Assembly (NCBI GenBank): GCA_902783815.1
Contig: CACZSM010000059.1
Span: 1 to 7,809 of the forward strand
Direction: 5' to 3'
DNA: 7,809 bases
From: an uncultured Ruminococcus sp.
GTDB lineage: Bacteria > Bacillota > Clostridia > Oscillospirales > Acutalibacteraceae
Shown: in pieces, positions 1-5,882 of the stretch
Numbering within the stretch: the stretch's first letter is position 1
How the letters are laid out: the number at the start of each line of letters is the position of its first letter
Translations under genes and position numbers: made by a program
Notes under the pieces: model-generated
Databases searched by the model: none
Told to the model about the DNA's origin: nothing
What the model saw: only the letters and a program-made list of their open reading frames with translations

Positions 1-87
1 TATGATATTCTTTCTCAGAACCCCTAATATTACTCTGAGGTCAATCTCTGTTTCCTGTTGTAACTGTTCATTATTATTCGGCTCCAT
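1..87 (-). CDS. Probable Wzz/CpsC-type polysaccharide chain-length determinant protein, N-terminal fragment
   Basis: Only the first 29 codons are inside the window; the gene runs off the left edge. The start ATG (87-85) has a strong AAGGAG site 7 bases upstream. The fragment begins with a polar Asn/Gln/Glu-rich tail (MEPNNNEQLQQE) followed by EIDLRVILGVLRKNII. An 'E-I-D-L-R-x-(hydrophobic)-L-R-(K/R)' stretch just before a first membrane segment is typical of Wzz/CpsC/YveK proteins. These inner-membrane proteins set polymer length in capsule or exopolysaccharide synthesis and often partner a tyrosine kinase. No convincing promoter is visible in the 156 bases upstream, although the surface-protein gene there ends in a terminator. 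The family call rests on this short motif; the start is much more certain than the function. Confidence 0.55.
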   Translation of the reverse strand, partial: MEPNNNEQLQQETEIDLRVILGVLRKNII

Positions 88-177
88 ACTTCCACTCCTT
101 ATTCTTATCTCTTCCTTTGACCAGCACTTTTTGTGCGCATTACAAGGTTCAACATCAGCCGATCATTTTCCATTTTC

Positions 178-210
178 AAAAAATAATGGTGATGACAGAA
201 TCATCACCAT
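178..210 (-). terminator. Intrinsic terminator after the surface-protein gene
   Basis: A perfect 10-bp inverted repeat (186-195 with 201-210, five-base loop) is followed on the minus strand by TA and then a run of six T (178-183). It begins 34 bases after the stop codon of the 244-858 gene, so it should end that single-gene transcript before the polysaccharide gene. Confidence 0.8.
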
Positions 211-243
211 CGTTGATTATCTGCAAAAAACAGTATCCGCTTA

Positions 244-858
244 TCAGCGAACCTCGTCTTTCTTAGATGTTTTGAGGAGATAAACTCCTGCAGCTGTAAC
301 AAGAATAATGCCAAGTCCAGGGACTACAGCAGCATCAGCTACGCCGAAGCCAGTATCCTTAATAGGACCGCCGTTATCGCCTATCTTGCCACCGTTGCCA
401 CCGTTGCCATTGTTGCCACCGTTGTTTTTGTCAACCTTGATAACAGTAACCTTTTTACCAACAGCAGCGCTCTTGTCATAGGTAAGCTTAAGATCTACAA
501 CAGCTACAACATCGTTGGACTTTTCAACTATTGTTGCGATCTGTGCATCGTTAAGCTCTGACCATTTGCTGACACCTGTTGACTCGATGTAAGTTTTTAC
601 ATCATTGATCTTTTTGACGATCTCATCAGCCTCAGCAGATGTGATCTCAACATCAGAACGGTTGAAGTAGTTTTCAGCCTGATTGTAGTACTCAGTCGGA
701 ATCTTTGTCGGATTGCCGTTGAGGTTAGCTGTTGTGTTAAGAGCATCAAGAATCTTCTGCTCGTTAGAATTAATAACTGCTGATGCAGAAATTGCAACAG
801 ATGCAGCTATAGAAGCTGAAAGCAGCGCAGCAGAAATAACCTTCAAGACCTTGTTCAT
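244..858 (-). CDS. Secreted, C-terminally anchored small surface protein with Gly/Asn-rich linker
   Basis: 204 aa. The start chosen is the ATG at 858-856, which has a GGGAG site 8 bases upstream; an in-frame start 16 codons earlier lacks this and would put extra residues before the signal peptide. Residues 1-27 are a classic signal peptide (MNK, a long Ala/Ser/Ile core, cleavage near ASA-VI). Residues 30-128 are predicted largely helical and acidic. Residues 146-157 are an NGG-type linker, and residues 174-195 are a hydrophobic segment followed by the basic tail KTSKKDEVR. Just before the hydrophobic segment is IKDTG (166-170), placed like a sortase LPXTG signal but without the Leu-Pro; it may be a divergent sorting signal or a plain membrane anchor. 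The gene is monocistronic, with its own consensus promoter and terminator, suggesting high expression. I do not recognise a named family; a structural or adhesive envelope role is inference. Confidence 0.8.
   Translation of the reverse strand: MNKVLKVISAALLSASIAASVAISASAVINSNEQKILDALNTTANLNGNPTKIPTEYYNQAENYFNRSDVEITSAEADEIVKKINDVKTYIESTGVSKWSELNDAQIATIVEKSNDVVAVVDLKLTYDKSAAVGKKVTVIKVDKNNGGNNGNGGNGGKIGDNGGPIKDTGFGVADAAVVPGLGIILVTAAGVYLLKTSKKDEVR
388..423 (-). repeat. Four tandem 9-bp units encoding the Asn-Gly-Gly linker
   Basis: On the plus strand the unit gccaccgtt occurs at 388-396, 397-405 and 415-423, with a diverged copy (gccattgtt) at 406-414. On the coding strand this reads AAC-GGT-GGC repeats, giving the N-G-G linker (residues 146-157). 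The period is a multiple of three, so gain or loss of units would lengthen or shorten the linker without a frameshift. Confidence 0.85.
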
Positions 859-927
859 CGCAATAACTCCCTTTCTTAATAGATTTGAACCCAGCATAAT
901 GCGCACACTAAACTAAATTCTTGATTT

Positions 928-956
928 ATTATACTCTTTACAGGATTTTTTGTCAA
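928..956 (-). promoter_or_regulatory. Consensus sigma-A promoter of the surface-protein gene
   Basis: On the minus strand TTGACA (956-951) and TATAAT (933-928) are separated by exactly 17 bases, a perfect match to both consensus boxes. Transcription should begin near position 921, giving a leader of about 60 bases before the ATG at 858. Confidence 0.9.
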
Positions 957-1050
957 CCATTTTTTTGTTGAAATAACTTTACAGACAAAAACTTCCATAA
1001 AAATTCCATAAATCATACAGAAATGCCACTACTTTTTTATACTATTATAC

Positions 1051-1923
1051 CTATCGATCCATTTTTTTCAGATGCTTTACAATACTCATACCAGCAACAG
1101 CGCCATCCGCAACTGCTTTTGATACCTGTAAAAGACCTCCTATGCAGTCTCCGCCGGCAAAAAGTCCAGGTATCGTTGACGCCATATTGTTATCCACGAC
1201 TATTTTACCGTTTTCTGTCGCCGCGCCCAGCTTTCTTGCGATATCTCCGCTGCCGGCTATGCCTACAGCTATAAATGCTCCGGCTGTTTCCAGAGCTTTC
1301 CCGTCTGAGAATACTACCCTTTCAACCCTGTCTGTTCCTGCTATTTCAGCAATTTTTCTTGTATCGCACAATACTCCGTCCGGCAGCGGTAATTTCATCT
1401 CTGCGCCATCTGTAAGTATCGTTACTGTTGACGATGTATTTTTCAGAACTGCCGCCTCATGTACGGCATATTCTCCGCTTCCTATGACAACCACAGGCTT
1501 TCCGCGATAGAAGAAAGCATCGCATACGGCACAATAACTTACTCCGCGTCCCTCAAATTCCTTTACTCCGCTGAAAGACGGTCTTTCTCTTTTTGTTCCT
1601 GTTGCAAGCATAACAGCATCATAAATATCACTTCCGGAATCCGTCAATGCTTCAAAGCGCATATCCGCTGTCATCTGCAGTTCTATGAGTTCTTCATCCC
1701 TGAATATGACCCCAAGCCTTTCTGCTCCCTTTCTGCTATTCATAAGAAGTTCCTGTCCGGACACAGGCTCTGCGAAGCCAAAATAATTTTCTATGCTTTC
1801 TGCTTTCATCAATGCGCTTTCCCCGTGGGAACACACTATGACCTCCGCTATGCCTGACCTTATAATGTACAGTGATGCTGATATTCCTGCCGGGCCAGCT
1901 CCTGTTATCAAAACCTTTTTCAT
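1051..1923 (-). CDS. Thioredoxin-reductase-like FAD disulfide oxidoreductase
   Basis: 290 aa. The ATG at 1923-1921 is chosen because it directly precedes KKVLITGAGPAG and has AGGTG 7 bases upstream, overlapping the stop of the preceding gene; a TTG seven codons earlier is unlikely. Visible motifs are the FAD-binding GAGPAG (8-13), the ATG motif (107-109), the redox pair C131-A-V-C134 in YCAVCDA, a second nucleotide-fold loop GSGEYA (148-153), and the C-terminal FAD motif GLFAGGD (253-259). This is the order and size of low-molecular-weight thioredoxin reductases, which pass electrons through FAD to the CxxC and on to thioredoxin in the cytoplasm. Oddly, the NADPH-phosphate-binding HRRxxxR found after the second fold in TrxB is absent: the sequence there is TILTDGAEM. 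The donor may therefore be NADH or ferredoxin rather than NADPH. It follows yigZ by 10 bases and is probably cotranscribed. Calling it trxB itself would be overreach. Confidence 0.88.
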   Translation of the reverse strand: MKKVLITGAGPAGISASLYIIRSGIAEVIVCSHGESALMKAESIENYFGFAEPVSGQELLMNSRKGAERLGVIFRDEELIELQMTADMRFEALTDSGSDIYDAVMLATGTKRERPSFSGVKEFEGRGVSYCAVCDAFFYRGKPVVVIGSGEYAVHEAAVLKNTSSTVTILTDGAEMKLPLPDGVLCDTRKIAEIAGTDRVERVVFSDGKALETAGAFIAVGIAGSGDIARKLGAATENGKIVVDNNMASTIPGLFAGGDCIGGLLQVSKAVADGAVAGMSIVKHLKKMDR

Positions 1924-1933
1924 CCTGCCACAC

Positions 1934-2557
1934 CTACATTTCAAAATATTTTCTGCCGTTTATTTCCGGTTCAACGCTTCCGCAGGTCATATCAGCCAAT
2001 TGTCTGCAAAAGCCGCTGTAATCCTCATCCGCCATATGGAATGTGATCTCCACGCCGCTGCCGAAGTCCGTATCATCTATTGTTCCGCCGCACTGAGGTA
2101 TCAGACCGCTTAATCTGCCGTACTGGTTATAATCGCATCCCAACCTGTATATCCCACATTCACACATCGTTATTATGCCACCGGCTTCAAGCGCTATTCT
2201 TGCAGCCCTTGTATATGCTCTCGCAAGACCGCCTGCGCCAAGCAGGATCCCTCCGAAATACCTTGTCACCACTATGACAGCATCTGTTACACCTGATTTA
2301 AGCATTACCTCCAGTACAGGTACTCCTGCCGTACCATGAGGCTCACCATCATCACTGCTTCTCTGTACGCTGCCCTCTCTCAGCACATAGGCATATACAT
2401 TATGTCTTGCATCCCAATGCTGTTTCTTTATTTTACTTATAAATGCTGATGCCTCTTCCTCACTTCTGACCGGACAGACATATCCTATAAATCTTGACCT
2501 CTGCTCAACGAACTCATCCGCAGACTCCTCTGCAACAGTTTTGTAGGAATCACTCAT
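1934..2557 (-). CDS. yigZ: YigZ/YvyE (IMPACT/UPF0029) family protein
   Basis: 207 aa, the usual family length. Residues 1-125 form the IMPACT N-terminal domain. It includes SRFIGYV near the start, the DDGEPHGTAGVP block (69-80) and the family signature GVTDAVIVVTRYFGGILLG followed by AGGLARAYTRAA (89-119). Residues from about 135 to 207 fit the small ferredoxin-like C-terminal (DUF1949) domain. Bacterial members are cytoplasmic; eukaryotic IMPACT modulates GCN2 signalling, but the bacterial role is poorly defined, with nucleic-acid or ribosome contact proposed from structure. The ATG (2557-2555) has GGAG at good spacing. The gene lies directly downstream of the rpmE terminator and 10 bases before the flavoprotein gene, so the two likely form a transcript driven by readthrough or by a weak promoter at 2578-2607. 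Confidence 0.93.
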   Translation of the reverse strand: MSDSYKTVAEESADEFVEQRSRFIGYVCPVRSEEEASAFISKIKKQHWDARHNVYAYVLREGSVQRSSDDGEPHGTAGVPVLEVMLKSGVTDAVIVVTRYFGGILLGAGGLARAYTRAARIALEAGGIITMCECGIYRLGCDYNQYGRLSGLIPQCGGTIDDTDFGSGVEITFHMADEDYSGFCRQLADMTCGSVEPEINGRKYFEM

Positions 2558-2577
2558 TTCCGTTCTCCATTCTAATT

Positions 2578-2607
2578 TTTATAAGAAAAAAGCGGCACAC
2601 TGAACAA
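2578..2607 (-). promoter_or_regulatory. Possible promoter of yigZ overlapping the rpmE terminator
   Basis: On the minus strand TTGTTC (2607-2602) lies in the terminator loop and TATAAA (2583-2578) follows after 18 bases. Both boxes are imperfect, but something must transcribe yigZ once the rpmE transcript ends here. Low confidence. Confidence 0.3.
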
Positions 2608-2615
2608 TGTGCCGC
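2586..2615 (-). terminator. Intrinsic terminator of rpmE
   Basis: An 8-bp GC-rich stem GCGGCACA/TGTGCCGC (2608-2615 with 2592-2599) with an 8-base loop is followed on the minus strand by six T (2591-2586). It starts 19 bases after the rpmE stop codon. Confidence 0.9.
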
Positions 2616-2634
2616 CATAAAATCATGGCTGAAA

Positions 2635-2838
2635 TTATTTTGTGATACCATAGCGTCTGTTGAATCTGTCTGCGCGACCGCCTGTATCAACGAGCTTCTG
2701 TCTGCCTGTAAAGAACGGGTGACATTTTGAGCAAATTTCAACGCGGATATCGCTCTTTGTTGAGCCAGTCTCAATAACATTACCGCAAGCGCAGGTTATT
2801 GTTGTCTGCTGGTACTTCGGATGAATATTTCCCTTCAT
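2635..2838 (-). CDS. rpmE: 50S ribosomal protein L31 (zinc-binding type)
   Basis: 67 aa, full length for the family. It opens MKGNIHPKY and contains the L31 hallmarks ICSKCHPFFTG (35-45) and DRFNRRYG (57-64). Four cysteines (C16, C18, C36, C39) form the CxC...CxxC zinc ribbon of the C+ type, as opposed to the zinc-free paralogue that many bacteria switch to under zinc starvation. L31 sits on the large subunit and bridges to the 30S head. The start has a strong GAGGTG site 7 bases upstream. It has its own extended -10 promoter and terminator, so it is probably a single-gene transcript, although transcripts of the cluster upstream could also read into it. Confidence 0.97.
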   Translation of the reverse strand: MKGNIHPKYQQTTITCACGNVIETGSTKSDIRVEICSKCHPFFTGRQKLVDTGGRADRFNRRYGITK

Positions 2839-2879
2839 TTGAGTTCACCTCTTTCATGATTTGCCTGAATAACATTTGA

Positions 2880-2908
2880 ATTATACCATATCTTTTCCGA
2901 AATTGCAA
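2880..2908 (-). promoter_or_regulatory. Sigma-A promoter of rpmE
   Basis: On the minus strand TTGCAA (2908-2903) and TATAAT (2885-2880) are 17 bases apart, and TGG immediately before the -10 gives an extended -10 element. Transcription should start near 2873, about 35 bases before the ATG. No zinc-repressor-like palindrome is evident around it. Confidence 0.88.
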
Positions 2909-2940
2909 GCACTTTTTTTCACCTATTATTCAGAAACACA

Positions 2941-3204
2941 TTATTTCCTTACCGCTTTTATCCATTTTACAGCACTTCCAATGCCAAGTAATACGCCTGT
3001 TACAATACAGATTATCCCACCTGCAATGCTGTCCTTCATAAGAATTATACCAAGCGCGATCAGCCCGAGAACAATACCAATATTAACCATTACTACAATA
3101 GTAAACAATACAATTCTTACAGGCTTCGGCAGTAAATGTCTTACATTTTCGTCCGAGGCGCTTTCAAAAAGCAGATCAAGTACCATTTCAATTATTGATT
3201 CCAT
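2941..3204 (-). CDS. Small two-TM membrane protein, last gene of the SPFH cluster
   Basis: 87 aa. A short amphipathic N-terminus (MESIIEMVLDLLFE) precedes two hydrophobic segments at about residues 30-56 and 58-78, followed by a basic tail (KWIKAVRK). This looks like an integral membrane hairpin with both ends in the cytoplasm. No catalytic motif is visible and I do not recognise a named family. The start has AAGGGA upstream and lies 13 bases after the RHH gene, so the two are almost certainly cotranscribed. No terminator follows: the 2886-2940 gap is AT-rich and runs into the rpmE promoter, so transcripts may continue into rpmE. Its position suggests a partner of the membrane proteins in the same cluster (inference). 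Confidence 0.75.
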   Translation of the reverse strand: MESIIEMVLDLLFESASDENVRHLLPKPVRIVLFTIVVMVNIGIVLGLIALGIILMKDSIAGGIICIVTGVLLGIGSAVKWIKAVRK

Positions 3205-3217
3205 TTTTTGTTCCCTT

Positions 3218-3415
3218 TCATTTTATGTCAATGTCAAGCGGTTCATCAAGATGCTCCGAGACATATTTCCCGTTTTTCTTACGCTGTCGTACACATTCCG
3301 TCAGCAGATATTCTATTTGTCCGTTGACCGAGCGGAAATCATATTCAGCCCATGCGCAGAGAGCATCATACAATTCCTTTTTCAGTCTCAACGGAACCTG
3401 TTTTTTCTCACCCAT
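3218..3415 (-). CDS. Arc-type ribbon-helix-helix DNA-binding protein
   Basis: 65 aa. KKQVPLRLKKELYDALCAW fits an Arc/CopG-type beta-strand followed by the first helix, and FRSVNGQIEYLLTECVRQRK the turn and second helix. The alternating residues of the strand (Q6, P8, R10 side) would contact DNA in a dimer. The last 15 residues form an acidic tail. The start has an excellent GGAGGAG site 7 bases upstream. Such proteins usually repress their own operon or act as antitoxins. No obvious toxin is next to it; it sits between the GNAT gene (69-base gap) and the small TM protein (13-base gap). The tandem palindrome in the cluster promoter at 5883-5903 is a natural candidate target (inference). Confidence 0.82.
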   Translation of the reverse strand: MGEKKQVPLRLKKELYDALCAWAEYDFRSVNGQIEYLLTECVRQRKKNGKYVSEHLDEPLDIDIK

Positions 3416-3484
3416 TTCTGCTCTCCTCCATGACAGATCTTGAAAATAACAGACATTTGTACGGTTATACCTTACTGCACAGCG

Positions 3485-3967
3485 CTACAGAACTATATAG
3501 TAAGGACAAATATTTTCGTAATGACCATCTTTCATTCTGAATCCCTGTGGGATAACTCCCAATTGTATGAAACCTATTTTTTCATACAGGTGTCTTGCAT
3601 GAATATTAGTTTCGACAACGGCATTGAACTGCAATATCTTAAATCCGATCTCTCTTGCTTTCCTTATACAGTCTCTTACAAGTTTTTCTCCGATATGCTG
3701 TCCTCTGTGAGATGACAGCACTGCATAACTTGCATTACATATATGACCGCATCTGCCAACATTATTAGGATGAAGAATATATAATCCTATGATACTGCCG
3801 CTGTCGTCAACAGCCACCCCACAATAGCTTTGTGACAGAAAGAACTGTTCTCCCGTAAAATTGTCCAGAGGCTCTTCCTGAGGGAACGAAATGCCATCAT
3901 CAACTATTTCATTCCATATTGCTATCATTTGTTCCAGATCATTCTTTTCGTATTTTCTTATTATCAT
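3485..3967 (-). CDS. GNAT-family N-acetyltransferase
   Basis: 160 aa, the usual size of a single GNAT domain. The acetyl-CoA pyrophosphate-binding motif A is visible as HRGQHIGEKLV (87-97; R88, G89, G93), preceded by the strand GHICNASYAVLS. Motif B appears as NIHARHLYEKIGF (121-133). The N-terminus (MIIRKYEKNDLEQMIAIWNEIVDDG) resembles phosphinothricin/amino-acid-type acetyltransferases, but the substrate cannot be read from sequence. The start ATG (3967-3965) has GGAG 8 bases upstream. The yhfC stop codon lies between this site and the ATG, only 4 bases before the start, so translation is probably coupled to the protease gene. Expected to be cytoplasmic. Confidence 0.9.
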   Translation of the reverse strand: MIIRKYEKNDLEQMIAIWNEIVDDGISFPQEEPLDNFTGEQFFLSQSYCGVAVDDSGSIIGLYILHPNNVGRCGHICNASYAVLSSHRGQHIGEKLVRDCIRKAREIGFKILQFNAVVETNIHARHLYEKIGFIQLGVIPQGFRMKDGHYENICPYYIVL

Positions 3968-3971
3968 GTCA

Positions 3972-4781
3972 TCAACTCCGTACTACAGATTTATCTGCCC
4001 TGTATATCAGCTTATAGACGCATACCAGTATAATGGTTGCTTCCATAATGAAAAGTGCTTCTATCAAATAAATATTCATAACATTTCTTAAAGCAACCAC
4101 CGAAAAATCTACAAGCGTATGTAGAAGTATAGCTACCGGGTACAGATACCACTGCTTTTTATTATGCACAGAAGCAAACACCATTATTGATAATCCTATA
4201 TGTAACATAACAGCAGAAGCTCTTTCAATAACAGCTGCAAATACTGTTCCTGCATTGATACCAGCAAAGTCCCTTATCTGTGTTATCATTGTTTCTGTCT
4301 GGTCAGCTGTCATACCCTCTGAAAGCGCTGCTATACCCTGTTCATTAACGATCATTCCTATTGTTATAAATGATAAAACGCTCAGTCCTATGTATAAACA
4401 TTCTATTCCGCCGTGACCTATGCCGTATGTAATGGAGGTCTGTTTGTTATCATTCTTTTTAAGAACCGTTTTAAATGCAAGCAGACGACCTGTTTCCTCA
4501 AATATGCCTGCAAGTATTCCTGCCACAGCACCATACAGCAGAGGATCACCGTTTATTGCCCTCGATACACTGCTGTCCATACCCATAAGCAGGTAAACAG
4601 GGACTGCTTTCAGGACAAGCGCAAACAGCAGAAATGTCACTGCACCTGTTATCATTGGTTTTAACGGAGAATGTGTCTTTTTTCTCCATACCAATGCCAG
4701 TATTACTGGCAGTCCTACAAAAAGCGCTGCTTCCAGACCAATACATATAAATGACTCAGTTGAAAAATATATATCCTTCAT
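3972..4781 (-). CDS. yhfC: YhfC-family glutamic-type intramembrane protease
   Basis: 269 aa, with about seven hydrophobic segments starting at residue 11. The key motifs of the YhfC/DUF2324 group, within the wider CAAX-protease/PrsW superfamily, are present in membrane-associated contexts: E95-E96-x-x-R99 in GIFEETGRLLAF, GIGHGGIE (120-127), ERASAVMLH (186-194) and HTLVDF (221-226). In the superfamily the paired Glu and the downstream His residues form the active site for cleavage inside or next to the membrane. Substrates of YhfC proteins are unknown. The start has AAGGA upstream, overlapping the SPFH stop codon region (12-base gap), and the GNAT gene follows after 4 bases. Placement right after an SPFH gene is reminiscent of SPFH-protease partnerships such as HflKC with FtsH (known biology; the link here is inference). 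Confidence 0.88.
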   Translation of the reverse strand: MKDIYFSTESFICIGLEAALFVGLPVILALVWRKKTHSPLKPMITGAVTFLLFALVLKAVPVYLLMGMDSSVSRAINGDPLLYGAVAGILAGIFEETGRLLAFKTVLKKNDNKQTSITYGIGHGGIECLYIGLSVLSFITIGMIVNEQGIAALSEGMTADQTETMITQIRDFAGINAGTVFAAVIERASAVMLHIGLSIMVFASVHNKKQWYLYPVAILLHTLVDFSVVALRNVMNIYLIEALFIMEATIILVCVYKLIYRADKSVVRS

Positions 4782-4793
4782 AGGATCACTTCC

Positions 4794-5837
4794 TTAATAG
4801 AGCGAACCTGAATTTACTATCGGCTGCGCATCATGGTTTCCGCAAAGCACTACAAGAAGATTTGAAACCATTGCTGCCTTTCTTTCATCATCAAGATCTA
4901 CTATTTTATTTTCGCTCAGGCTTTCAAGAGCCATCTGAACCATTCCTACCGCGCCGTCAACTATGAGTTTTCTTGCATCGACTACAGCTGATGCCTGTTG
5001 TCTTTGCAGCATTGCCGCAGCTATCTCTGGCGCATAAGCAAGATATGTTATCCTTGCCTCTACTATTTCAAGACCCGCTTCGCCTACTCTTTTTTGTATC
5101 TCGTCCCTTATCCTGCCTGCAACTATTTCACTTGAACCTCTCAGACTGCCCTCATCGGCTACCCCGTCGCCTGTTGTATCGACATTCTGCGCTACATCAT
5201 ATGGATACAAACGCACGATCTCTCTGAGTGCCGCATCACACTGCAAGGAAAGATACTCCTTATAGTTATCTACATCAAATACCGCCTTTGCTGTATCAAC
5301 TACTCTCCAGATAACGGCAATGCTTATCTCCACCGGATTACCAAGACAGTCGTTTATTTTTTGTTTATTATTGCTTAGTGTCATAATTTTCAGAGATATT
5401 TTTTTGCTTGCCATAGCCTCCGCATTTGGCTGAGAACCAGAAACCAACGCAGAGATCTCCTTTTTACCTCCGACATCATCACTTTGTCTCAGCTTTGTGC
5501 CTGCTGCCGGATTGAAGGCTGTGCAGAATGGGTTTACATAGTAAAATCCGGGGTCTTTCAGAGTACCCTTATATTTGCCGAACAGGGTAAGTACAAGAGC
5601 CTCATTCGGGTTAATAAGTTTAAATCCGGCGCAGAGTATGCAGGAGAAAACAAACAATACCAGGCTGGCAATAAATACTGCCAACAGCACCGGATTCACT
5701 GCAGCTCCGGTTTCGTCAATATCGGTCATGTGAATGACACCACAAGCAAAACCCGCAGAGCTTACAAGAAACAGCAAAGGAACAACTATCAGCATCGGGA
5801 TGCCTAATTTCTTCTTTGTATAGATTTTTTCTTTCAT
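4794..5837 (-). CDS. SPFH/band-7 domain membrane protein, first gene of the cluster
   Basis: 347 aa from the ATG at 5837-5835, chosen for the GGAGGT site 7 bases upstream; an in-frame ATG six codons earlier overlaps that site. Two membrane segments (about 11-35 and 48-71) are followed by an SPFH domain. It opens with KLINPNEALVLTLFGKYKGT (73-92) and runs to the helix AYAPEIAAAMLQRQQASAVV (267-286). A helical tail follows (DARKLIVDGAVGMVQMAL...). SPFH proteins oligomerise into rings or membrane domains and scaffold or restrain membrane proteases. Between R209-LYPYD and SLRGSS lies an acidic loop DTTGDGVADE (220-229) that resembles a calcium-binding loop. The gene is the promoter-proximal member of the cluster and is followed by the yhfC-type protease after 12 bases. 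Confidence 0.93.
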   Translation of the reverse strand: MKEKIYTKKKLGIPMLIVVPLLFLVSSAGFACGVIHMTDIDETGAAVNPVLLAVFIASLVLFVFSCILCAGFKLINPNEALVLTLFGKYKGTLKDPGFYYVNPFCTAFNPAAGTKLRQSDDVGGKKEISALVSGSQPNAEAMASKKISLKIMTLSNNKQKINDCLGNPVEISIAVIWRVVDTAKAVFDVDNYKEYLSLQCDAALREIVRLYPYDVAQNVDTTGDGVADEGSLRGSSEIVAGRIRDEIQKRVGEAGLEIVEARITYLAYAPEIAAAMLQRQQASAVVDARKLIVDGAVGMVQMALESLSENKIVDLDDERKAAMVSNLLVVLCGNHDAQPIVNSGSLY

Positions 5838-5882
5838 AGCAATTACCTCCATCAATAAAGGCTGATATTCTTTCGTATCTAC

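Noticed and set aside
2..283. Plus-strand open frame of 93 codons at the left edge
   Set aside because: It is antisense to the start of the polysaccharide gene (with its own strong ribosome-binding site), to a terminator and to the end of the surface-protein gene; the peptide has no recognisable domain.
132..907. 11-base match TAATGCGCACA in opposite orientations in the leaders of the two leftmost genes (132-142 and 897-907)
   Set aside because: Several 11-mer matches are expected by chance in a window this long, and there is no surrounding similarity.
1142..1857. Plus-strand open frames opposite the flavoprotein gene
   Set aside because: They are shadows of a strongly conserved minus-strand gene with intact FAD and CxxC motifs.
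3218..3415. RHH protein as the antitoxin of a toxin-antitoxin pair
   Set aside because: No recognisable toxin is adjacent: the downstream gene is a two-TM protein and the upstream one a full-length ordinary GNAT. A GNAT-RHH toxin pair (TacAT type) normally has the RHH gene first and tightly overlapping, whereas here the RHH gene is second, 69 bases after the GNAT gene.
3416..3484. Internal promoter before the RHH gene (TATAAC in the 69-base gap)
   Set aside because: The only -10-like box has a -35 with two of six consensus bases; not enough to call.
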